A stretch of DNA of 10,958 nt from CAZUZD01 sp964624465 (GCA_964624465.1 CAZUZD010000211.1:1-10958), one strand, 5' to 3'. Shown: positions 1 to 6,979, counted from the first letter of the stretch. The notes: a model not told the origin generated them from the sequence alone. Made by a program: numbers and translations.

Positions 1-482
1 TTGAACGCGAGCCCGAGACGGTGGCGCTGCCCGAGCCCCGCCCAGCCGGGCTCCGCCGGCACCAGCGCCGCGGCCGCGAGCGCCAGGCCCATCGGCTCGC
101 GGCGCGTGACCAGGCCGCCCGGCTCCAGCACGCCCGACGCCTGGAGCGCCGCGTGCGCCTCGGCGGGTCCGCCCAGGGCGAGATCGATCGATCCGATCCG
201 GCCCCGAACCGGCGGCCCGAGCAGCCCCGTCGGGGGCCCCCCCCCGGCGGCGCGCACCCACGAGATTCGCAGCGGGGCGACCTCGCGCGCCAGCGTGCGG
301 CAATCGGCCTCGGGCCAGTCGGTGGCCACCACCAGATCGATTCCGGGGGGGACGCACCCGGGGACCAGACCCAGGCCGAGCCCGCCCAGGCTCCATCGCA
401 GGCACGCTCGCCGCGAGAGCCCGCCCGTCGGGCCGGCCCAGGCGCCTGGGCTGGGGTCGCTCTGGTCGGGCTCCGGCTGCAT
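1..482 (-). CDS. Probable Tat-exported lipoprotein, possible periplasmic substrate-binding protein (C-terminus outside window)
   Basis: The minus frame from the ATG at 482 is open to the window edge and gives 160 residues. Residues 23-29 read SRRACLR, close to the twin-arginine consensus SRRxFLK. A hydrophobic Gly/Leu stretch follows, ending in LVPGC, a plausible lipobox with the lipidated Cys at about residue 43. The mature part starts IDLVVATDWPEADCRTLA, like the first strand and helix of type II periplasmic binding proteins, and a later segment SIDLALGGPAEAHAALQ resembles the family's 'D-x-x-x-G-G' stretch. I infer an extracellular solute-binding or ABC-type receptor, but the diagnostic second lobe is missing. 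A GGAGGAG sequence (494-500) lies 11 nt before the ATG. The lipoprotein signal is fairly clear; the solute-binding assignment is tentative. Confidence 0.6.
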   Translation of the reverse strand, partial: MQPEPDQSDPSPGAWAGPTGGLSRRACLRWSLGGLGLGLVPGCVPPGIDLVVATDWPEADCRTLAREVAPLRISWVRAAGGGPPTGLLGPPVRGRIGSIDLALGGPAEAHAALQASGVLEPGGLVTRREPMGLALAAAALVPAEPGWAGLGQRHRLGLAF

Positions 483-493
483 CGTGGTCCGAT

Positions 494-500
494 CTCCTCC
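494..500 (-). promoter_or_regulatory. Ribosome binding site of the lipoprotein gene
   Basis: Reads GGAGGAG on the minus strand, 11 nt before the ATG at 482. The match to the anti-Shine-Dalgarno sequence is strong although the spacing is slightly long. It supports 482 as the start. Confidence 0.5.
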
Positions 501-671
501 GCGGCCGCCCGCCGTGCTCCCGCACACCGGCCGTCCGCCGCACCCTGCAATCGGACGGCGGCGTCGCGGCACCAGGGCGGGCTTGCAGGCGTGTTCGTCG
601 GCCCGGCCGGATCCTTGTCGAAAAAGGCGAGGGGACCGGGCCGGTGGCGGCGGCCTCGTGGCCAGCGCCGA

Positions 672-684
672 TCCGGACCGGTCC
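672..684 (+). repeat. 13-bp inverted repeat, copy 1 (downstream flank of the M28 gene)
   Basis: Sequence TCCGGACCGGTCC, containing the perfect 10-bp palindrome GGACCGGTCC at 675-684. The exact reverse complement recurs at 2686-2698, on the other side of the peptidase gene. Both copies are outside the inferred coding sequence. It could be chance in DNA this GC-rich. Confidence 0.4.
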
Positions 685-703
685 CCAGGGTAACGCCCGA
701 GGG

Positions 704-724
704 CCCCGGCGGCGAGGCCGGGGC
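704..724 (-). terminator. GC hairpin just after the M28 peptidase stop, possible terminator
   Basis: GCCCCGGC (703-710) pairs perfectly with GCCGGGGC (717-724) around a 6-nt loop, giving an 8-bp stem that begins 9 bp past the stop codon of the peptidase gene. No T-run follows on the minus strand, so it is not a canonical intrinsic terminator; it may act as a 3' stabilising hairpin. A short T5 tract on the minus strand (621-625) lies about 80 nt further on. Confidence 0.35.
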
Positions 725-732
725 GACCCGGC

Positions 733-2655
733 TCAGTCGTGGGCCGACCGGGCCGGCCGGGCGCCCAGCTTGACCTTCAGGGACTTGCGCTCGCCCTCGC
801 GAAGGATGACGACCTCGACCTCCTCGTCGGGCTTTTTCGAGCCGAGGGCGACCATGTACCCCTCGACGTCCTTCACCGGCAGGCCGGCGAAGCCGACGAT
901 CACGTCGCCGCCCTTGAGGCCGGCCTTCTCGGCGGGGCTGCCCTCGCTGACACCGTCGAGCTTCACGCCCTCGCCCTCGAAGGCGTAGTTGGGCCGCGAG
1001 CCGAAGTAGGCCCCGCCCCCCTTGATCGCCCCGGCCGACGGGGTCGCCGTCGCCTTGTTGTCCAATTTCACGAACTCCGGCCGCGCCGGCCGGCGGACGA
1101 TGTCCAGCACCAGCAGCTCGGTGAAGTCGCAGATCCGGGCCATGCCGCCGAAGTTGATCTTGTCGGTGTCGTCGCTCGGCTTGTGGTAGTCGGGGTGGGT
1201 GCCGGTGAAGAAGAACAGGACCGGCAAGCCCTTGGCATAGAACGACGCGTGGTCGCTCTGGTTGAACTCGCCACGCGACCCCTGGATCAGCTTGGGGTGC
1301 AGGCCCTGCGAGCCGGCCAGGACCTCGACGAGCTTGTCGAAGCCGGGGCTCGTGCCGGCGCCGAAGACGGTCAGATCGTTGTCGGCGTTGAGGCGGCCGA
1401 CCATGTCGAAGTTGATCATGGTGACCGTGTTCTGGAGCGGGAACAGCGGGTGCTCGCAGTAGTGGGCCGAGCCGAGCAGGCCCCGCTCCTCGCCCGAGAA
1501 CAGCATGAAGACGACCCGCCGCGGCAACGGATCGGTGCGGCGCGCCAGCCGGCGGGCGAGCTCCAGGACGGTCGTGGTGCCCGAGGCGTTGTCGTCGGCG
1601 CCGTTGTGGATGTCTCGCGAGCCGAAGGCCAGTGAGCCCATGCCGCCGTTGCCGAGGTGGTCATAGTGGGCGCCGATGATGATCGTCTCGTCGGCCAGCG
1701 GGCCGGAGCCCTCCAGGACGCCGATGACGTTGCGGGCCTCGATCGGCTCGCGGCTGACGGTGACCTCCAGGTCGACGGCCACCTTCTCCAGGGGCCGCGA
1801 CTGCGGCTTGCGGTCGGTCTTGATCGCCTGCTCCAGCGCCGTCAGGTCGGGCTGGCCGGCGGCGGCGAGCAGCTTTTCGGCCACGGCCCGGGTGATCATC
1901 ACGAACGGGATCGAGCCGCCGCCGGGGGTGGCGGCGAAGTCCAGCAGCGCGTCGCCGCTCTCGGCGTCATTGACGAGCAGGACCGCCTTGGCCCCGTGCT
2001 GCGCGGCGTTGGCGACCTTGTGCGTGAAGGTGGCGTACTGCGAGTTGCCGGGGTTCGAGAACGGGCTCTTCGGGTCGTCGGTGCGCGGCTCCCGGCGGAG
2101 GATCAGGACGACCTTGCCGTCGACGTCGGTGTCGGCGTAGTCGTCGTACCCGATCTTGTCGTTCTCGACCGGCGCGGTGATGCCGAAGCCGGCGAAAACG
2201 ACCGGCAGATTCTCGACCTTGCCGGCCGCGCCGATGTTCAGCGGGCTGAAGCCGCGGCCCAGCTCGGGCACCAGCGCCCCGTCGCCGGGCAGGCGGAAGG
2301 CGAGCGTGGTCGGCTTGCCGACCCGCGACTCGCCGCGGACGCTGAACGGCTGGAAGTAGCCATCCGCGCCCGGAGCCGGCTTGAGGCCGGCCTCGCGGAA
2401 GACGGTGGCGATGTAGTCGGCCGCGTCGTCGATGCCGCGCGTGCCCACTCCGCGACCGCCACGGAGGTCGTCAGCCAGATACCCCAGGTCGGTCCGGAGC
2501 CGGACCTCGGCCGGGGTGAGGGCGCGCACGGTGGCGGTGGCGGTGGCCGGAATCGCCTGCGCCGGGGCCACGGCCGGTGCGGCCAGGCCCATCGCCAGGG
2601 CGCACAGGGCCCAGGAGCTGCGGGGGCGGACCTTGAGAGCCGGATGTCTGCGCAT
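733..2655 (-). CDS. Exported M28 family zinc aminopeptidase with PA-like insert and C-terminal PDZ domain
   Basis: 640 aa. Starting at the ATG at 2655 gives a classic signal peptide (basic MRRHPALKVRPR, hydrophobic core, AQA cleavage near residue 34), so it is placed in the periplasm or outside the cell. Residues about 150-265 look like a protease-associated insert. The M28 core has the co-catalytic zinc residues in order: GAHYDH (H330), GADDNASG (D354/D355), FSGEERG (catalytic base E389, ligand E390), INFDMVG (D417) and the final His in YHKPSDD (H491). A PDZ domain fills about 545-635, with VSEGSPAEKAGLKGGDVIVGFAG typical of HtrA-like PDZ. The family removes N-terminal amino acids from peptides; the PDZ probably binds substrate C-termini or a partner. 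All catalytic residues are present, so it should be active. The frame stays open 80 codons further upstream to 2895, but that extension would bury the signal peptide and is rejected. Shine-Dalgarno match is weak (GAGG about 11 nt upstream). Confidence 0.92.
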   Translation of the reverse strand: MRRHPALKVRPRSSWALCALAMGLAAPAVAPAQAIPATATATVRALTPAEVRLRTDLGYLADDLRGGRGVGTRGIDDAADYIATVFREAGLKPAPGADGYFQPFSVRGESRVGKPTTLAFRLPGDGALVPELGRGFSPLNIGAAGKVENLPVVFAGFGITAPVENDKIGYDDYADTDVDGKVVLILRREPRTDDPKSPFSNPGNSQYATFTHKVANAAQHGAKAVLLVNDAESGDALLDFAATPGGGSIPFVMITRAVAEKLLAAAGQPDLTALEQAIKTDRKPQSRPLEKVAVDLEVTVSREPIEARNVIGVLEGSGPLADETIIIGAHYDHLGNGGMGSLAFGSRDIHNGADDNASGTTTVLELARRLARRTDPLPRRVVFMLFSGEERGLLGSAHYCEHPLFPLQNTVTMINFDMVGRLNADNDLTVFGAGTSPGFDKLVEVLAGSQGLHPKLIQGSRGEFNQSDHASFYAKGLPVLFFFTGTHPDYHKPSDDTDKINFGGMARICDFTELLVLDIVRRPARPEFVKLDNKATATPSAGAIKGGGAYFGSRPNYAFEGEGVKLDGVSEGSPAEKAGLKGGDVIVGFAGLPVKDVEGYMVALGSKKPDEEVEVVILREGERKSLKVKLGARPARSAHD

Positions 2656-2685
2656 GGAAGGGGTCGCCTCGACGGGATCAGGACA

Positions 2686-2698
2686 GGACCGGTCCGGA
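2686..2698 (-). repeat. 13-bp inverted repeat, copy 2 (upstream flank of the M28 gene)
   Basis: Plus strand reads GGACCGGTCCGGA, the exact reverse complement of 672-684. It lies 31-43 bp upstream of the peptidase start codon, within its likely leader or promoter region, where a palindromic operator could sit. No regulator is evident nearby. Confidence 0.4.
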
Positions 2699-2910
2699 CG
2701 CTCGGAGCGAGCCGCCCGCCGGGACACGGAAGCAAGGACAATCGCATCATCATCGACCCGCCGGACTGACGCCTTCGACAGTCCGGACCGGGCTCGGAAG
2801 GACCCTCCAGCCGACGACGGATCGATCTCATCGATGTTGTGCTGCCACCACCCCCCGACGTCAAGCCCGGGGCCGGCCGCACCCGGGATCGCCACCGGGA
2901 GTTGAGCCGT

Positions 2911-2927
2911 GGCCCCATCCCGGGGCC
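2911..2927 (-). terminator. Weak hairpin downstream of the 136-aa gene
   Basis: GGCCCC (2911-2916) pairs with GGGGCC (2922-2927) across a 5-nt loop, starting about 30 bp past the stop of the 136-aa gene. There is no T-run, so it is only a candidate 3' end for the two-gene unit. Confidence 0.22.
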
Positions 2928-2956
2928 GGTGCCGGATCGCCTGGCTGGCCGACCGG

Positions 2957-3367
2957 TCAGCCTCCGACCAGCAGCGTCAGCTTCACGAAGCTCACCAGCG
3001 ACCCGGGTCCGATGACGAACTCCTGGTCCAGGCTCTCCGCCTGACAATCGTCGATCAGAACAAGATAACCGTTGCGATCGAAGGCTTCGAGGGCCTGGTC
3101 GAATTGCGGGCGCCACTCGATCGCGCGCGGACGCTTCAGCCGATACTCGGACGCCGTCCCGTTCGGGAGCCGCTCCGAATCGGTCGGCTGCACCAGGCCG
3201 CGAAACACGGGCTCGTCGCGCCGGCGATTGAAGTCCTGAACCTCCTGATACACCCGTTCCCGGATCAGGTCCCGGACGGTGATGCGCTCACAGGGAAACT
3301 CCAGTGGCTGCTCGTGGTAGACGGCGCCAGTCGCCGTCTCGTCTCGAACCGTGAGGGTCACGGACAT
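2957..3367 (-). CDS. 136-aa DUF4132-associated protein, beta-grasp (ubiquitin/MoaD-like) candidate with C-terminal Gly-Gly
   Basis: Cytoplasmic (no signal peptide or membrane segment). N-terminal residues 1-12 (MSVTLTVRDETA) and 20-26 look like a beta hairpin, followed by ITVRDLIRERVYQEVQDFN (29-47), a helix that opens like helix 1 of MoaD/ThiS. A charged segment (48-90) and a second helix (about 88-99) follow. The end is strand-rich: YLVLIDD (101-107), SLDQEF (112-117), then VSFVKLTLLVGG, with the stop codon directly after Gly-Gly. Known MoaD and ThiS end in a strand plus VxGG, whose terminal Gly is adenylated by an E1-like enzyme. At 136 aa it is longer than MoaD (about 80 aa); the extra length falls between helix 1 and the third strand. 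GGAG (3375-3378) sits 7 nt before the ATG. It lies 37 bp downstream of the DUF4132 gene on the same strand, so co-transcription is likely. I recall similar small proteins beside DUF4132 genes but cannot verify this here. The gene is secure; the fold is inference. Confidence 0.85.
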   Translation of the reverse strand: MSVTLTVRDETATGAVYHEQPLEFPCERITVRDLIRERVYQEVQDFNRRRDEPVFRGLVQPTDSERLPNGTASEYRLKRPRAIEWRPQFDQALEAFDRNGYLVLIDDCQAESLDQEFVIGPGSLVSFVKLTLLVGG

Positions 3368-3374
3368 CGCATGG

Positions 3375-3378
3375 CTCC
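3375..3378 (-). promoter_or_regulatory. Ribosome binding site of the 136-aa gene
   Basis: GGAG on the minus strand, 7 nt before the ATG at 3367, inside the 37-bp gap after the DUF4132 stop. The gene therefore has its own initiation signal within a shared transcript. Confidence 0.55.
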
Positions 3379-3404
3379 AGGGTCGAGTGCGGGAGAGTTG
3401 CCGT

Positions 3405-6400
3405 TCAACGCCGGTGGATCTGGCGGGTGATGGTGGGGTCCTGGATCGTCGTGTCCGCGGCCAGGAGCAGCGCCTTGCTGAGGATGATGGACAGGGTGCC
3501 GTCGCCCTCGAAGGGGAGGATCGGGCCGTCCTGGGTCGCCCGGGATCGGGAATCCGGGACGATGCAGAGGTACTCGTCGTTGGGCTCCATCAGGATGTTG
3601 CCCGACCCGAGGTGGATCTTGTAGGTGCGAAGGTTCCCGCGCACCACCAGGAACCGCTCGCTGAACGAGCAACGGTCGGCGATCTTGAGCCGCGGGACCA
3701 GGCGTTCCAGGACCTGCTTGCGGGTCGCCGCCGTGCCGGAGAGCTCGCCGAACGAGTAGTGCTGCCAGTAGTCGCGATAGCGGCCCCCCGGGCCGCCGTC
3801 CTGCCAGGTGGGGTCGTTGCCCACCGACGACACACCCACGAACAGGTCGACGTCTCGCAGGATCTCCGACAGGACCAGGGGCGGGATCGATTCGAGGGGC
3901 AGCGGTTCGCCGGGATCGCCCGGCGCCGGGTCGACGGCCTGGTCCCGGTCGACGGGCCGCCGGTAGAACCGGACCTGGTCGGTGGCGAGTCGCAGGTAGA
4001 CGCCGGATTCATTCGTGTCGGTGCCGTAGCCGTCGCCGATCCCCTCGACCCAGAACTCGGCGCTCAGGCCCCACCGCGGCAGCTCCTTCGTCGCCGGGGG
4101 AAAGGTGTCGTCGACCATCAACCGGAGGGGGTTCTTCCAGCCCCGCGCCGCGCAGAGGGCGCTGAACTGATGCTGCCGCACGACGTGGGCGGCGAATCGA
4201 TTGGAGTACGTGCGCGTCCGCCTCTCGGCATCGGTCAGGAGGTAAACCTCCCGATGCGCCTGCCGGAATGGCTGCGTCACCCCGAGCGCCTCGAGCCGTC
4301 GCCGCCAGGCCGTGACCTCCTCCACGGGACAGCCCACGGGATGCCAGAGCGTGATCCCGGCCGATGGCCCGACGGACACGACCGCACCGTTCACGTCGGT
4401 CGGCTGGCCGTCGCGGAACAGGCAGGGCACCCCGTCGACCCGCCAGATCAAGCGCCGCGCGATCGTGCCGACCAGCGGGTGGTTGAGGTAGCGTTCGGCC
4501 CACTCGGTCCAGGGCCAGGATTTCTGGAGCAGGAACATCGCGTCGAGCCGGTCGCGCTGGGCCGGGAGCATCGACTGGATGTCCTGGAGCGACTGCCGCA
4601 GCTCCTTCAGCTCGTCCGGGTGATCGCAGCGGACCCGGGCCGGCACGCTCTTGAGCGCCTTGCCCTTTGCATCGCGCCAGTCCAGATGAACGTCGGAGCC
4701 GCTCACCCGCAGCTCCGCCTGGAACGCGCCGAGGGTTTCGCGTCGCAGCCCGACCTCCTCCAGCCCGTAGGAGGGCACGCCCAGCTCCTCGATCTGATCG
4801 CGGGGCAGGCCGAGGGCCTCGGCGGCGGCGGTGAACGCCTTCCCGATCTCCTTCTGCGCCGTGCCCACCTTGATGCGGACCTTGAGCTTCGCGAGCTGAC
4901 CCACCGCCTCGATCGACGTCTGCCCCGAGAGCGCCAGGACCGCCGCGTTGCCGACCTTCACCGCCCGCGGCCCGACCCCCGGCACTTTCTTGTAGGCCGA
5001 GAGGGCCACGGCGGCGATCGGCCGCGTCAGCTCGTCCGGCCGGGGCAGCGCCCGGGTGAGCCACAGCAGGCCCCGCAGGATCGTCGCGTTCTCGTCGTTC
5101 ATCACGTCGCCCGCGGCCCGCGCCTCGCCGCCGGGCTGGCCGAGATTCGGGATGGATCGCCCCTGCGACACCAGCGGCAGCCAGCGCAGGATCGACTCCT
5201 GAACGGCCTCGGCACCGATCGCCTCGACCAGCGACCTCGCCGTGGCCTGCCACCGGGCCGAGGGGCGGGCCGTGGTCGCCGTCAGCGCGTGCCGCAGCAG
5301 CGCGACCCAGCGGAGGGCCTGGTCGGGAGCCAGATCCGTCAGGTCGGCGTTGACCGCGTCGCTCCAGGCCTCGCCCGGCACCAGATAGAAGTTCTGGTCG
5401 TCGCCGATCAGGCGCGTGAGCCTCACCACCTCCTCGGGCGGGGTCCCGAACGCGGGGCCCAGGAGCAGCGACGCGCGAAGCAGCCCGAGCACGAAGCGCT
5501 CGCCCTCGCTCAGCGGCGTCTGGGCCGCCTCGCGTTCTGCCCGGGTGATCCACCGCTGGTGCACGGCCTCCATCCCGGGGCGCGCGTGCGCCGGTCGCAC
5601 CGAGAGGTAGAGCAGCAGGTCGAAGAGTCCCGCGCGATCCAGCTCGAAATCCCTGGTCAGGAACGGCTCGACGATCCCGAACGCGGCGGCGCGTGCCCTC
5701 CAGAAGTGGGGATCGGTGACGTCGGTCGGCTGCCGGGTCAGCGCGTTCACGTGCCGCTCCGCCGCGGCCAGCAGCAGCCGTCCCGCCGAACAAGCCTCGC
5801 CGACCAGGTGGCTCACGGCTCCGCCGCGATCGCCCCGGACGGGGCGCGGGGAGGCACCGGAACCCGCCAGCTCCTCGATCAGGGCGTTCAGCGCCTCATG
5901 CTCACTCTTCAGCGGCGAATCCACGTCCAGCGGGAAGTGGTCCAACCCGCACGTCCCGGTGCGGGGTGCCGGCTCGATCGGCTCCATCCCGAAGAACGTC
6001 TTGAGAGGTTCCAGGATGTGGGCGGTGCCCGCCCGTGCGGGAGCCGGCGAGGGCTGACGCGGGACCGCCGGCGGAGCCGCTGCGGCCCGGGCGGGGACCG
6101 CGGCCCCGGCGAGCTGCTCCACGGCGGTCGCCAGCTTCCGGACATCCTTCTCGTCCGACGCCCGGAGCCGGGCCGCGAACGCCTGGAGCGCCGTGCGCAG
6201 CTCCTCGTCCACCGGGCCGCCGGCACCATGCCGCTCGAGCGCGCGGGTGATCACTCCGACCGGCACGATGTACGACGAGAACGGCTCGGTCGAGTTGCAC
6301 CAGGTCACGATCGCGACGAGATCGGACGGCTGAAACGGCAAGCTCCGCCGCATCAGGGTGCTCAGCACCGCCCCGGCCTGCCGCCGCCGCCCCCAGATCG

Positions 6401-6716
6401 GCGCCCAGCCCGGCAGGAACTGCGGGGTCGATGCGCCGAGCGGGTCCGTCTGGTGGTGGCGGAATTGCGCGGCTTGCTCGTCCCAGTGCCGGAGCTGGGC
6501 CACCGCCGCCATCACGAATCGCCGCGACTGATCGGGCTTGCCGTCGAGCAGAGTCTGGCCGCTGGGCAGGGTCTTCAGATCGACCGAACGGTAGAACTCC
6601 CCGCCAGCAACCAAGGCGAAGGCCGCCTCGACCCAGGCGGCGACCGCCGCCTGCTCCTTGGCCAGCGGATCACCGGGCGAAATTGGAAAGGGCGTGATGT
6701 CGGTCGAACGGGTCAC
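3405..6716 (-). CDS. DUF4132 domain giant protein (YehI/MolR-related), function unknown
   Basis: 1103 aa from a GTG at 6716, chosen because GAGGGA (6724-6729) lies 7 nt upstream; an upstream GTG at 6800 (28 residues longer) has no such site. No signal peptide, so cytoplasmic. Residues 1-200 are a mostly helical N-terminal part, followed by an Ala/Pro-rich linker (about 203-232). Residues 240-700 are helix-rich with the motif KKVPGVGPRAVKVGNA (576-591). The DUF4132 core is about 720-905: WPWTEWAERYLNHPLVG, LIWRVDG, WHPVGCP (791-797), QPFRQAHREVY (815-825), SNRFAAHV (838-845) and RGWKNPL. The C-terminal domain (about 945-1100) has the conserved blocks LRDVDLFVGVSSVGND and VVRGNLRTYKIHLGSGNI ending in YLCIVP, the domain that usually follows DUF4132 (named DUF7737 as I recall). 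Enterobacterial relatives YehI/MolR lie near MoxR-ATPase and VWA genes; molecular function is unknown. Here the partner is the 136-aa gene. Confidence 0.88.
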   Translation of the reverse strand: MTRSTDITPFPISPGDPLAKEQAAVAAWVEAAFALVAGGEFYRSVDLKTLPSGQTLLDGKPDQSRRFVMAAVAQLRHWDEQAAQFRHHQTDPLGASTPQFLPGWAPIWGRRRQAGAVLSTLMRRSLPFQPSDLVAIVTWCNSTEPFSSYIVPVGVITRALERHGAGGPVDEELRTALQAFAARLRASDEKDVRKLATAVEQLAGAAVPARAAAAPPAVPRQPSPAPARAGTAHILEPLKTFFGMEPIEPAPRTGTCGLDHFPLDVDSPLKSEHEALNALIEELAGSGASPRPVRGDRGGAVSHLVGEACSAGRLLLAAAERHVNALTRQPTDVTDPHFWRARAAAFGIVEPFLTRDFELDRAGLFDLLLYLSVRPAHARPGMEAVHQRWITRAEREAAQTPLSEGERFVLGLLRASLLLGPAFGTPPEEVVRLTRLIGDDQNFYLVPGEAWSDAVNADLTDLAPDQALRWVALLRHALTATTARPSARWQATARSLVEAIGAEAVQESILRWLPLVSQGRSIPNLGQPGGEARAAGDVMNDENATILRGLLWLTRALPRPDELTRPIAAVALSAYKKVPGVGPRAVKVGNAAVLALSGQTSIEAVGQLAKLKVRIKVGTAQKEIGKAFTAAAEALGLPRDQIEELGVPSYGLEEVGLRRETLGAFQAELRVSGSDVHLDWRDAKGKALKSVPARVRCDHPDELKELRQSLQDIQSMLPAQRDRLDAMFLLQKSWPWTEWAERYLNHPLVGTIARRLIWRVDGVPCLFRDGQPTDVNGAVVSVGPSAGITLWHPVGCPVEEVTAWRRRLEALGVTQPFRQAHREVYLLTDAERRTRTYSNRFAAHVVRQHQFSALCAARGWKNPLRLMVDDTFPPATKELPRWGLSAEFWVEGIGDGYGTDTNESGVYLRLATDQVRFYRRPVDRDQAVDPAPGDPGEPLPLESIPPLVLSEILRDVDLFVGVSSVGNDPTWQDGGPGGRYRDYWQHYSFGELSGTAATRKQVLERLVPRLKIADRCSFSERFLVVRGNLRTYKIHLGSGNILMEPNDEYLCIVPDSRSRATQDGPILPFEGDGTLSIILSKALLLAADTTIQDPTITRQIHRR

Positions 6717-6723
6717 GGCAGAA

Positions 6724-6729
6724 TCCCTC
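6724..6729 (-). promoter_or_regulatory. Ribosome binding site deciding the GTG start of the DUF4132 gene
   Basis: GAGGGA on the minus strand with 7-nt spacing to GTG at 6716. It is the only good Shine-Dalgarno match near the 5' end of this frame, favouring 6716 over the GTG at 6800. Confidence 0.55.
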
Positions 6730-6874
6730 AGGACCCCGATCGAGCAAGCAGGAAGCGAGCCAGACCTTGGCGTCACCCGGAGCGACAGATCCAACGCCAC
6801 AGGGGAGGATCGAGGCGGTCACCGGCGAGACTTCCATCGGTTCGAGGGCACAGCCACCGTGCCACCCGAAGATA

Positions 6875-6923
6875 CCGGACCGCGTACCGGGTTGCACCCA
6901 CTTCCGGACCGCCCCGGGTACGC
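6875..6923. repeat. Direct repeat plus imperfect inverted repeat in the divergent promoter region
   Basis: CCGGACCGC occurs at 6875-6883 and again at 6904-6912, 29 bp start to start. Overlapping these, GCGTACC (6882-6888) is the exact reverse complement of GGTACGC (6917-6923), and the flanking GGG (6889-6891) and CCC extend the stem with one bulged base. It lies about 30 bp upstream of the predicted -35 box, where an operator could sit. Confidence 0.4.
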
Positions 6924-6951
6924 CACCGCAGCGCGGCCGGCAGTCCGACCA

Positions 6952-6979
6952 TTGACTTTTGTCCGGGGGGCGGCATGAT
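6952..6979 (+). promoter_or_regulatory. Sigma70-like promoter for the exported 432-aa gene
   Basis: -35 TTGACT (6952-6957, five of six consensus bases), 16-bp spacer, -10 CATGAT (6974-6979, four of six). The predicted start near 6986 gives a leader of about 67 nt before the ATG at 7053. This is the only strong -35 match I found in the intergenic DNA. Confidence 0.5.

Larger units (their letters stand above)
2656..2956. other. Intergenic region between the M28 peptidase and the 136-aa gene
   Basis: About 300 bp without a supportable gene. It should hold the promoter of the peptidase gene, but I see no convincing -35/-10 pair. The peptidase frame is open through most of it (to 2895), giving a low-quality 80-residue sequence unlike its secreted product. 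It contains the second copy of the 13-bp inverted repeat (2686-2698) and a small GC hairpin (2911-2927). Confidence 0.5.

Noticed and set aside
1..773. Plus-strand frames at the left edge (230 and 250 aa)
   Set aside because: Pro/Arg/Ser/Ala-rich with no motif; the minus strand over 1-482 encodes a coherent lipoprotein signal and solute-binding-like sequence.
1657..2769. 370-aa plus-strand frame antisense to the M28 peptidase
   Set aside because: It mirrors a gene with clear catalytic motifs and is low-complexity Val/Asp/Arg/Gly sequence typical of a GC-rich shadow.
2656..2895. 80-residue N-terminal extension of the M28 peptidase
   Set aside because: It would place the signal peptide internally and has no family-like sequence; the ATG at 2655 is a better start.
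4009..5793. 594-aa minus-strand frame within the DUF4132 gene in another phase
   Set aside because: Arg/Gly/Ala-dominated translation; the overlapping frame has the conserved DUF4132 blocks.
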